Shown here: positions 33,793 through 41,366 of the stretch, one piece after another
Layout of the letters: each line of letters opens with the position of its first letter
How positions within the stretch are numbered: position 1 is the stretch's first letter
Assembly: GCA_947564305.1 (NCBI GenBank)
Contig: CANOBT010000002.1
Location: 1-64,000 of the forward strand
Source of the DNA: an uncultured Lachnospiraceae bacterium
Lineage (GTDB): Bacteria > Bacillota_A > Clostridia > Lachnospirales > Lachnospiraceae
Direction of reading: 5' to 3'
Length of the DNA stretch: 64,000 bases
Notes under the pieces: model-generated
Databases searched by the model: none
Told to the model about the DNA's origin: nothing
What the model saw: only the letters and a program-made list of their open reading frames with translations
Program-made: the position numbers and the translations under genes

Positions 33793-34759
33793 CGGAGGAA
33801 CGGAAAAGAAAAAACGGGATATCGACTATTCTTTGTATATAGCCCCCATACTGCTCGTAGTGTGCGTTGTATTTTTTACGATCGTCAATCCGCGTTTTAT
33901 TTCACTTGCAAATATTATGAATATCCTGCGGCAGGGCGGCCCGCTGTTTATCGTTTCTTTTGGCTTGAGCGCGGTCATCCTGACGGGAAGTATTGACATA
34001 TCTTCGGACGGCATGATGAGTTTGTGCGGAATCTGCTCCGTCATGCTTGCCAATGTCATCACCCAGGGAGGCGGGTGGCTGAGCCTCTTGCTTGGGGTGG
34101 CGATCGGGTTGATTTTCGGAACCTTTATCGGCTATCTGGTATCTTACGTCAGACTGCCTTCGTTCCTGGTGACATACGGAACCTCGACAATCTGCCGGGG
34201 GATTGCTCTGATCATTTCAGGAGGTGTTGCACAAAATACAATGTATAATGCCTTTAAGAAAATGGGAAACGGCAGTGTGTTCGGCTTTTTCCCGACCATG
34301 GCAGTGTTTGCGATCGTGATATTTATTATCATGCATATCCTGACAAAAAAGACAAAATATGGGCGCTCTCTTTATGCAATGGGTGCAAATGAACGTGTGG
34401 CAGGGCTGTGCGGACTGCCTACAAACAAGTATAAGATGATCGCGTTCATGATAGCGGGAGCATGTACCGGACTCGCAGGGGTTCTGATGAGTGCAAGGCT
34501 TGGCGCCGGTACTCATGCACAGGGGGAAGGAATGTCTCTGGATGCCATCGCAGCCGTTGTAATGGGCGGAACAACTCTTTCAGGAGGAAGAGGAAGTGTT
34601 GCCCGGTCTATCACAGGTGTATTTGTAATCCTGATGCTGAATAACGGCCTGAACCTGATGGGTGTATCTCCTCATGTGCAGGTACTTGTAAAAGGCATTG
34701 TGGTTATATTGGCGGTAGCAGCCTCCAAGGACTGGAAGAGCAAGGAGATTGTGAAGTAA
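33761..34759 (+). CDS. RbsC-like ABC permease (BPD_transp_2)
   Basis: 332 residues, nine or ten membrane segments. GLSAVILTGSIDIS near 70-85 and GGTTLSGGRGSVARSITG near 265-285 are conserved RbsC-family loops. AAGGAGG precedes ATG 33761, which lies inside the ATPase gene. With the ATPase and binding protein it completes a CUT2-type importer. Only one permease gene is present, so it presumably forms a homodimer. Confidence 0.88.
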   Translation: MRNTSSNTSPDGGTEKKKRDIDYSLYIAPILLVVCVVFFTIVNPRFISLANIMNILRQGGPLFIVSFGLSAVILTGSIDISSDGMMSLCGICSVMLANVITQGGGWLSLLLGVAIGLIFGTFIGYLVSYVRLPSFLVTYGTSTICRGIALIISGGVAQNTMYNAFKKMGNGSVFGFFPTMAVFAIVIFIIMHILTKKTKYGRSLYAMGANERVAGLCGLPTNKYKMIAFMIAGACTGLAGVLMSARLGAGTHAQGEGMSLDAIAAVVMGGTTLSGGRGSVARSITGVFVILMLNNGLNLMGVSPHVQVLVKGIVVILAVAASKDWKSKEIVK

Positions 34760-34770
34760 GGAGGCTTATG

Positions 34771-35820
34771 ATGAAGGATACGATGAAAGCGGTAGTATTT
34801 AAAGAATTAGGCAGGGTTACAGTGGAGGAGCGGCCGGTTCCATCCATTAAAGATTCGAAAGACGCCATTGTGCGTGTGACTCTTGCGGCAATCTGTTCCA
34901 GTGATATCCATATCAAGCACGGTATGATCGCACGGGCAAAGGAAGGTGTTATCCTGGGTCATGAAATTGTAGGCGAGGTTGTGGAGACAGGGAAGGATGT
35001 GCGTAAGCTTAAAAAGGGAGACCGGGTGACGGTCAACAATGAGACTTTTTGCGGGGAATGCTTTTTCTGTAAACGCGGCTATGTCAATAACTGTTCCGAA
35101 GGAGGCTGGATGCTCGGATGTGTTGAGGACGGCGGCCAGGCGGAATATGTTCGAGTGGCTTATGCGGACAACTGTTGTAATCTCATTCCCGAGGGAGTGT
35201 CCTATGAACAGGCCATGCTCGTGGGAGATGTTCTGGCGACCGGATTCTGGGCGGCGGAAATAGGGGAAGTGAAACCGGGAGATACGGCGGTTGTGATTGG
35301 TGCGGGTCCTACGGGTCTGTGTACTTCAATGTGCGCAAGGCTGTATAGTCCGGCAAGGCTGATTACTATTGATATATCGGATGAAAGACTGGCATTTGCA
35401 AAACAGCATGGGCTTGCAGACATTACCATCAATGCCAGGAAAGAGGATCCGCTTGAAATTGTGCGCAGCCTTACACAGGGAAGAGGGGCGGACCGTCTGT
35501 TTGAATGTGCGGGCGGCGGCAATACTTTTGAGATGGCATGGCAGATCACGCGGCCCAGCGGGATTGTCTGTCTGGTTGCACATTATGAGGAAGATCCTCA
35601 GAAACTGCCTCTTCGCAGGATGTATGGAAAGAATCTTGTATTTAAGACCGGAGGAGTGCATGCAAATGCCTGTGCATTGACCCTGGATCTGATCAAGGAG
35701 GGGAAACTGGATACTCTGCCTCTTATCACACACCGTTTTGCACTTTCGGATGCACTGGAAGGATATGAACTTTTTGAAAAGCAGGAAGACGGAGTGATCA
35801 AGGTGGTTTTGGAGCCGTAA
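34771..35820 (+). CDS. zinc-dependent alcohol dehydrogenase (MDR family)
   Basis: 349 residues. GHEIVGEV gives the catalytic-zinc histidine and glutamate, Cys in AAICSSD is the first ligand, CGECFFCKRGYVNNC is the structural zinc lobe, and VIGAGPTGLCT is the NAD site. Sequences like threonine or sorbitol dehydrogenase and formaldehyde-type enzymes share these. ATG 34771 is six bases after AAGGAGG; the ATG three bases earlier is too close. A likely role is oxidation or reduction of an alcohol/aldehyde intermediate in the cluster. Confidence 0.85.
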   Translation: MKDTMKAVVFKELGRVTVEERPVPSIKDSKDAIVRVTLAAICSSDIHIKHGMIARAKEGVILGHEIVGEVVETGKDVRKLKKGDRVTVNNETFCGECFFCKRGYVNNCSEGGWMLGCVEDGGQAEYVRVAYADNCCNLIPEGVSYEQAMLVGDVLATGFWAAEIGEVKPGDTAVVIGAGPTGLCTSMCARLYSPARLITIDISDERLAFAKQHGLADITINARKEDPLEIVRSLTQGRGADRLFECAGGGNTFEMAWQITRPSGIVCLVAHYEEDPQKLPLRRMYGKNLVFKTGGVHANACALTLDLIKEGKLDTLPLITHRFALSDALEGYELFEKQEDGVIKVVLEP

Positions 35821-35862
35821 GAAATGGCTGCATAGAAGAAAAATAAAGAAAGGGTGAGCAGA

Positions 35863-36453
35863 TTGCAAAAGGAGCCAAATATCAGAAAATTAGAGATTTT
35901 TGTGGAAAACATATGCCAGGAGGGCGGCGTAGTGTTAGAAAAGCCATTAAAAAAATGCGCTGCCGCAGCCGTGATCAAGAATCCTTATGCGGGGGTATAC
36001 ACAGAAGACTTGACAGAACTTATGGAGTATGGCGCTTATCTGGGGGATTATCTGACACGCAAAGCAGTAGAAGCCATGAAGATACCTGTAGCAGAAGTCC
36101 ATAGTTTTGGAAAAGCGTGTATCGTAGGTCTGGATGGGGAACATGAACATGCGGCGGCAATCATGCACCCGAGACTGGGTGCGCCTATGCGCTCGTTTCT
36201 GGAATCAGGTTCTGCCGTAATCCCTTCTGCAAAGAAAATAGCAGCGGCAGGCGCTACGCTGGATATACCTCTGCTGTATAAGGATGGGATGCTTGTGCGT
36301 TCCCATTATGACAGTATCACTATCCGGATTCCGGATGCCCCGCATGCGGATGAGATACTCTGCGCGGTCGCATTTTCCAACGGAGGACGCCCGAGAGCAA
36401 GGATTGGCGGTCTGAGTGTGGAAGAGTGTGTGGGCGAAAATGGACTGGACTAA
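35863..36453 (+). CDS. DUF1185 / AA_synth family protein (paralogue A)
   Basis: About 196 residues. LEKPLKKCAAAAVIKNPYAGVY, GKACIVGLDGEHEHAAAIMHPRLG, IPSAKKIAAAG, LDIPLLYK, DAPHADEI and GGRPRARIGG define the amino-acid-synthesis (PF06684) family, whose reaction is not established to my knowledge. TTG 35863 fits the AAAGGGTGA site; GTG 35854 is an alternative lying within it. It is followed 15 bases later by a second family member, and then by the enamidase, which suggests a joint role on the cyclic-amide substrate or its product. Confidence 0.75.
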   Translation: MQKEPNIRKLEIFVENICQEGGVVLEKPLKKCAAAAVIKNPYAGVYTEDLTELMEYGAYLGDYLTRKAVEAMKIPVAEVHSFGKACIVGLDGEHEHAAAIMHPRLGAPMRSFLESGSAVIPSAKKIAAAGATLDIPLLYKDGMLVRSHYDSITIRIPDAPHADEILCAVAFSNGGRPRARIGGLSVEECVGENGLD

Positions 36454-36468
36454 TGGAGGTGGCAGACA

Positions 36469-37053
36469 ATGAGAGATTTAATAAGAAAAGAAGCAGTCAT
36501 CATTGACGAAACCAGAAGTGAGATAGGCAGGAAACTGGAGACGCCGTTAAAAAAGTGTGCCAGTATTGCGATTGTAAAAAATATATACGCGGGCAGGGAT
36601 GTTCTGGAGATGCCGGAATATGCGGAATACGGCAGAGAGCTGGGAAAGCGGCTGATCATGAATGCGTTGGATGCACTTGGAATCACTGCGGATGATGTCA
36701 ATAGTTATGGAAAGGCAGCGGTAACCGGTTTTGGGGGAGAGCAGGAGCATGGTTCTGCGCTTTTGCATACCGGATTTGACGAGGGTGTCCGCTCTGTGCT
36801 CACCACATCAAAATCAATTATCCCATCCAGTGAAAAATCGGCTGCGGCAGGAAGTACGGTGGATGTTCCGCTGCATCATAAACTGGCACTGAAAGTGCGT
36901 ACCCATTTTGACGCCATGGAGGTGAGTGTGGCGGACGCACCCAGAGAAGATGAAATCCTGATCGTATTGTGTGTGACTACGGGCGGCCGTCCGTTCCCGA
37001 GAGTCGGCGGCCTGCTCCTGAAAGACATCAAGGGCGAGAATGGGGTGATATAG
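36469..37053 (+). CDS. DUF1185 / AA_synth family protein (paralogue B)
   Basis: 194 residues. It shares the family framework with paralogue A (LKKCASIAIVKNIYAG, GEQEHGSALLH, IPSSEKSAAAGSTVDVPL, DAPREDEI, GGRPFPRVGG) but is clearly diverged, so the pair probably forms a heteromer or acts on related compounds. AATGGAGGTGG precedes the ATG, and the stop is three bases before the enamidase ATG, so it is translationally coupled to it. Confidence 0.8.
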   Translation: MRDLIRKEAVIIDETRSEIGRKLETPLKKCASIAIVKNIYAGRDVLEMPEYAEYGRELGKRLIMNALDALGITADDVNSYGKAAVTGFGGEQEHGSALLHTGFDEGVRSVLTTSKSIIPSSEKSAAAGSTVDVPLHHKLALKVRTHFDAMEVSVADAPREDEILIVLCVTTGGRPFPRVGGLLLKDIKGENGVI

Positions 37054-37056
37054 TAT

Positions 37057-38220
37057 ATGAAGGAACTTGTGATTACCAATATAGGAACGATTGTAACAGG
37101 GAAATTATCCAATCCTATCACAGACTGCAGTACGATTGCAGTACGTGACGGCGTGATTGCAGAAATCGGCGGCCCGGACCTGTTGGAAAAGTATCCGGCA
37201 GCAGAGGTGATCGATGCCATGGGTGTGACTGTTGCACCGGGACTCATAGACAGCCACTGCCATCCCTGTGTGGGAGACTACACCTTTCGGCAGAAGACGG
37301 ATGCATTGATTGAAAGTGAGGTACATGGCGGGGTAACAACCATTATTTCCGCAGGGGAACCTCATTTTCCGGGACGGCCGAAGGATCCGGCGGGAGTAAA
37401 GGCACAGGCAGTCTTTCTGTCGAAATGTTTCAGAAACAAATCTCCTCTGGGAGCAAAGGTGCACGGCGGCGCAGTGATACTGGAACAGGGACTTACGGAA
37501 GCTGATTTTGAAGAAATGGCGGCGGAGGGTGTCTGGCTGGTAGGTGAAGTGGGACTTGGCACAGTCAAATCTCCGGAGGATGCAGCACCGCTTGTGGCGA
37601 TGGCGAAAAAGCATGGCTTCAAGGTGCATATGCATACCGGCGGCACATCAATCCCGGGAAGTTCCCCGGTCAGCGCGGATGACGTGATTCGGACAGATCC
37701 GGATGTTGCCTCCCACTGTAACGGCGGACCTACCGCTGTTTCTATGGCAGAAGTGGAGCGGATCATCCGTGAGAGCGAGATTGCGGTGGAAATCGTCCAG
37801 TGCGGCAACTACCGTATGACTAACGGCATTATCAGCCTCATCAAGGAGCTTGGGATGGAGCACCGGGTCATCTTTGGAAATGACGCGCCGTCCGGTACGG
37901 GTGTCATTCCTCTTGGGATTATACGGAATATCTGTTATGTATCAAGTGTATGCGGTGTTGCCCCGCATAAAGCGATTGCCATGGCAACAGGCAATACAGC
38001 TTCTGTATTTGGGCTGGATACGGGTGTGATCGAGGCGGGCCGTCCGGCGGATATGATCTGTCTGGATGCCCCTATAGGTTCAGTGGGAAAGACCGCTCTG
38101 GAGGCTATTGAGGCGGGGGATATCCCGGGAATCACCTGTATTATCATAGACGGAGAAGTGGTAGTGAAAAAGAGCAGAAATACGCCTCCTGGAAACAGGG
38201 AGCCGGAATATAAGAGGTGA
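37057..38220 (+). CDS. ena: enamidase-like amidohydrolase
   Basis: 387 residues, amidohydrolase superfamily. The metal site is DSHCHP (His67, His69), with further ligands in GEVGLG, VHMHTGG, SHCNGGP and FGNDAPSGTG. The runs HGGVTTIISAGEPHFPGRPKDPAG, EEMAAEGVWLVGEVGLGTVK and HTGGTSIPGSSPV closely resemble the enamidase of Eubacterium barkeri as I remember it. That enzyme opens 6-oxo-1,4,5,6-tetrahydronicotinate to 2-formylglutarate and ammonia. The hgd- and hmd-like genes 11 kb upstream match the next two steps. Another cyclic enamide or imide as substrate is possible because the reductase making the known substrate is not encoded here. Confidence 0.8.
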   Translation: MKELVITNIGTIVTGKLSNPITDCSTIAVRDGVIAEIGGPDLLEKYPAAEVIDAMGVTVAPGLIDSHCHPCVGDYTFRQKTDALIESEVHGGVTTIISAGEPHFPGRPKDPAGVKAQAVFLSKCFRNKSPLGAKVHGGAVILEQGLTEADFEEMAAEGVWLVGEVGLGTVKSPEDAAPLVAMAKKHGFKVHMHTGGTSIPGSSPVSADDVIRTDPDVASHCNGGPTAVSMAEVERIIRESEIAVEIVQCGNYRMTNGIISLIKELGMEHRVIFGNDAPSGTGVIPLGIIRNICYVSSVCGVAPHKAIAMATGNTASVFGLDTGVIEAGRPADMICLDAPIGSVGKTALEAIEAGDIPGITCIIIDGEVVVKKSRNTPPGNREPEYKR

Positions 38221-38227
38221 GCTTATT

Positions 38228-38863
38228 ATGGGAAAAGGATTTGATGAATATTTTACCTGCCGGAGCAAGGAACTTGACCTGAAAAAATCCGCCATACTCA
38301 TTGTGGATATGCTGAATGATTTCTGCAAGCCGGGAGGACGCATGGTGTTGGAAGACGGATATCTGGTTGTGGAACCGATACAGCGGCTGGTCGCTGCCGG
38401 GAGGAAGCATGGTATCCCGATCGTATGGATCTGCCAGAAGTACCGCATGGATAAATATGACAAAGTTACGGAAAAGCGGGTAGGAACCTGCTATGAAGGC
38501 ACCTGGGGATGTGAGCAGATTGAAGAACTGCCAATTCTTCCGGAAGATTATGTGGTGCATAAAAGGCGTTACAGTGGATTTTTCCAGACAGATCTGGACT
38601 TGACCCTCAGGGATATGGGGGCTGAGAAGGTGATTGTGGGCGGCTGCGTGACCAATATCTGTGTGCGCGGCACGGTAACGGATGCGTTCCAGCTGGATTA
38701 TGATGTGTTTGTGCCTAAGGACTGTGTACGTGCCACGGGAGAGCGGGAGCAGGAATCCTCTCTGTGGGATTTTGAGACGCATTTTGCCACGGTCACCACA
38801 TCGGATGAACTGATTTCCGCTATGGAGAAACTAAAACCGGAGGATGCCTGCCGGATAAAATGA
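38228..38863 (+). CDS. isochorismatase-family cysteine hydrolase
   Basis: 211 residues. The catalytic triad is visible: Asp27 (LIVDMLNDF), Lys112 (HKRRYSGF) and Cys140 (GGCVTNIC) with the cis-peptide before the nucleophile. The family includes nicotinamidase, N-carbamoylsarcosine and ureidoacrylate amidohydrolases. Position directly after the enamidase suggests hydrolysis of an amide or carbamoyl group in the same pathway. No ligand-specific motif lets me choose; the usual nicotinamidase zinc triad D.H.H is not evident. Confidence 0.8.
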   Translation: MGKGFDEYFTCRSKELDLKKSAILIVDMLNDFCKPGGRMVLEDGYLVVEPIQRLVAAGRKHGIPIVWICQKYRMDKYDKVTEKRVGTCYEGTWGCEQIEELPILPEDYVVHKRRYSGFFQTDLDLTLRDMGAEKVIVGGCVTNICVRGTVTDAFQLDYDVFVPKDCVRATGEREQESSLWDFETHFATVTTSDELISAMEKLKPEDACRIK

Positions 38864-38884
38864 ATCGTGAAAGGAGAAAAAAGG

Positions 38885-39550
38885 ATGAGTGTACTGACAA
38901 GTGAGCTTAGGGAAAGACTGGACAAACTTTCGACTACAAATGTTTCGGATGCGTTGGATGCTCTGGGGCTGAAAGGCTCTACCATCGGCGTAAAAAAGAT
39001 GTATGAGAACTGTAAAAAGATTATCGGTGAGGCTGTGACAATGAAGGTGGTTGCTGCCGGTCTTACCAAATCTACTACCCATATGGGGGTGAATGCGATT
39101 GAGGCCGCCAAGGAAGGCGATGTGATCGTAATTGATAACGGCGGACGTGAGGATGTGAACTGTTGGGGCGGCGTGCTGAGTACAGGCGCAAAGTTCAAAG
39201 GCGTGTCAGGCGTTGTGATCGACGGCTGCTGCCGCGATCTGGATGAATGCGTGGAACTGGGATTTCCGGTATATGCGCGTTCTACCATCTGTGCAACTGC
39301 CCGGGGCCGTGTGATGGAAGAGGCAACGAATGTAATGGTGTCTTTCAGCGGTGTTCAGGTACGCCCTGGGGATATCGTGATGGCGGATATCACGGGTGTG
39401 GTATTTATCCCGCAGGAGCGTCTGGTGGATGTGATTGAAAAAGGTGAGATGCTGCTGAAGAAAGAGACCGCTATGTGCGAGGACATCAAGTCAGGAATGT
39501 CCATGCTGGAAGTGGACCGCAAATACAATTACGAGAATATGCTAAAATGA
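38885..39550 (+). CDS. RraA-family aldolase/decarboxylase (paralogue 2)
   Basis: 221 residues. NVSDALDALGL, GDVIVIDNGGREDVNCWGGVLS, GVVIDGCCRDLDEC and FPVYARSTI match the RraA-like pyruvate aldolase fold; the Arg-Asp in CCRD and the glycine-rich loop form the active site. ATG 38885 is nine bases after AAGGAG. Paralogue 3 follows after 18 bases; the two could form hetero-oligomers (family members are usually trimers or hexamers of one subunit). It likely releases pyruvate or CO2 from a 2-oxo acid at the end of the pathway. Confidence 0.82.
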   Translation: MSVLTSELRERLDKLSTTNVSDALDALGLKGSTIGVKKMYENCKKIIGEAVTMKVVAAGLTKSTTHMGVNAIEAAKEGDVIVIDNGGREDVNCWGGVLSTGAKFKGVSGVVIDGCCRDLDECVELGFPVYARSTICATARGRVMEEATNVMVSFSGVQVRPGDIVMADITGVVFIPQERLVDVIEKGEMLLKKETAMCEDIKSGMSMLEVDRKYNYENMLK

Positions 39551-39568
39551 TATGAAGAAGGTGACCAA

Positions 39569-40240
39569 ATGAACATTCCGAAATTGGATAAAGCAATCAT
39601 TGAAGAATACAAAAAGCTCGATTCTACGAGTATTTCCGATGCAATGGATAAAATCGGCATCCCCTCCGGTCTGTACGGTATCAAACCGATCACACCGGGG
39701 ACAGTGATGTGCGGACAGGCATTCACTGTGCGATATGTTCCCTGTGGAGAAGTCAAGGGCACGGTAGGGGATTTCCTGGATGATGTGGAGCCGGGGCAGG
39801 TATGTGTACTGGACAACGGCGGGAGAGATTACTGTACGGTCTGGGGAGATATTATGGCGATGACCGCCTCACTCAAAGGGATTGCCGGGACACTGATTTA
39901 CGGTGTCTGCCGCGATATTAAAGATATACACAAGATTAAATACCCTATTTTTTCAAATGGCTTCTATATGGTGACCGGAAAAGACCGGGTGGAAGTGGCT
40001 GCCATCAATGAGCCTGTGACGGTTTCAGGCATTAAGGTATGTCCCGGAGACTTGATATTTGGGGATGATACAGGGGCATTGATCGTTCCCTTTGATAAAG
40101 TTGAGAAGGTGCTGGAAATTGCCAAGGAAATTGAAAGGAAAGAGGATATTATCCGCAGGCATGTTAAAAACGGCCTTTCTCTGCGCGAGGCACGGGCCCA
40201 GACAGGATATCATCATTTACAGACAAAGGAGGCAGATTAA
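39569..40240 (+). CDS. RraA-family aldolase/decarboxylase (paralogue 3)
   Basis: 223 residues. STSISDAMDKIG, GQVCVLDNGGRDYCTVWGDIMAMTA, GTLIYGVCRDIKDI and FPI-like YPIFS give the RraA pattern with the Arg-Asp pair. It is closest to paralogue 2 by loop lengths, but the loop GEVKGTVGDFLDDVEPG differs. GAAGGTGA precedes the ATG. The stop is only two bases before the 2-hydroxyacid dehydrogenase ATG. Confidence 0.82.
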   Translation: MNIPKLDKAIIEEYKKLDSTSISDAMDKIGIPSGLYGIKPITPGTVMCGQAFTVRYVPCGEVKGTVGDFLDDVEPGQVCVLDNGGRDYCTVWGDIMAMTASLKGIAGTLIYGVCRDIKDIHKIKYPIFSNGFYMVTGKDRVEVAAINEPVTVSGIKVCPGDLIFGDDTGALIVPFDKVEKVLEIAKEIERKEDIIRRHVKNGLSLREARAQTGYHHLQTKEAD

Positions 40241-40242
40241 GC

Positions 40243-41184
40243 ATGAGTGTTACGGCGCTTTACCTGGATACGTTGAATGAACACATGGAACGGATGATAC
40301 TCGACATGTGTCCAAAGGAGGTTGACCTGCGTTTCCTGAATCCCACGGTAGGAGAAAAAGGGGAACTGAAAGATGCAGATGTGTTGATCGTTACTACTTA
40401 TAAAACCACGAAGGATGTGATTGCAGCAGCGCCTAAGGTGAAGCTGATACAGCGGACCGGCGTGGGGGTAGATATGGTGGATGTGGCCTATGCCAGAGAG
40501 AAGAATATCCCTATTTCCATCTGCAAGGGTTTCAATGCGACTTCTGTGGCAGAACTGGCAATCCTGGATATGCTGGCACTATACCGTCATATTATTGATC
40601 TGGATAATAAAGGAAAACAGAAAGAATGGCATACAATGACATACCGCCATGACAGTTACGAGATTGTAGGAAAGACCGTAGGTGTGGTCGGCGGAGGAAC
40701 GATTGGCAAAGAGGTGATCAAGAGGCTCCATGCTTTTGACGCGCAGATTATATATTATGACGTATATCCGATGCCTGCCGAGGATGAAGAGCGGCTTCAC
40801 TGCAGACGGGTGGCGTTGGATGAGCTGCTGGAACAGTCAGATATCATTACACTGCACGCGCCGCTTCTGGAAAATACCCGCGGCATGATCGGGAAAGAAC
40901 AGTTCGCGAAGATGAAGAAAAACGCCATACTGGTGAACACTGCGCGGGGAGCATTAGTTGATGCAGATGCACTGATCGAGGCGCTGAAAGAGAAAAAAAT
41001 CTGGGGTGCGGCATTTGATGTGTTTGAACCGGGAGAACCGCTCTTTGGAGTGGATCTGCCAAATCTCATTGTGACACCGCATGTGGGTGCGGCTACTTAT
41101 GATAATTATTACCGGGGCTATAAATTGTGTATGGAGAATTCACAGCGTATTGCACGCGGCGAGGATCCTGTTTTTACAATTTGA
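40243..41184 (+). CDS. D-2-hydroxyacid dehydrogenase
   Basis: 313 residues. The NAD site is GVVGGGTIGKE (about 147-157), and the catalytic trio is Arg235 (NTARGALVD), Glu265 (FEPGEP) and His280 (TPHVGA), the pattern of phosphoglycerate/glycerate/lactate dehydrogenases. There is no ACT domain, so it is not full-length SerA. Last gene of the operon; AAGGAGG precedes it. It may reduce the 2-oxoacid released by the aldolases or oxidise a D-hydroxyacid made by the LarA-like racemase. Confidence 0.85.
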   Translation: MSVTALYLDTLNEHMERMILDMCPKEVDLRFLNPTVGEKGELKDADVLIVTTYKTTKDVIAAAPKVKLIQRTGVGVDMVDVAYAREKNIPISICKGFNATSVAELAILDMLALYRHIIDLDNKGKQKEWHTMTYRHDSYEIVGKTVGVVGGGTIGKEVIKRLHAFDAQIIYYDVYPMPAEDEERLHCRRVALDELLEQSDIITLHAPLLENTRGMIGKEQFAKMKKNAILVNTARGALVDADALIEALKEKKIWGAAFDVFEPGEPLFGVDLPNLIVTPHVGAATYDNYYRGYKLCMENSQRIARGEDPVFTI

Positions 41185-41212
41185 TTTTGCTCATACCAGA
41201 ATGCCCGGCAGG

Positions 41213-41256
41213 GGGGACAGGTCTTAAAAGCGGCCTGTCTCCTTTTTGCTTTTTTA
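41213..41256 (+). terminator. terminator closing the catabolic operon
   Basis: GGGGACAGG...CCTGTCTCC (9 bp, one G-U) followed by TTTTTGCTTTTTT. Confidence 0.8.
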
Positions 41257-41264
41257 TTTTCGCG

Positions 41265-41293
41265 TTGTAAGTCTGGAATATGTGTGATAGAAT
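41265..41293 (+). promoter_or_regulatory. promoter of the FtsA-like gene
   Basis: TTGTAA (41265-41270), a 17-bp spacer ending TGA and TAGAAT (41288-41293); GGAGGAG lies ahead of the ATG at 41367. Confidence 0.6.
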
Positions 41294-41366
41294 TTAGAGA
41301 GAAAGGGCTGTTCATTTATCACTTTGAATTCAACAGATTAGTAACAGCAAAAACAGGAGGAGAAGC

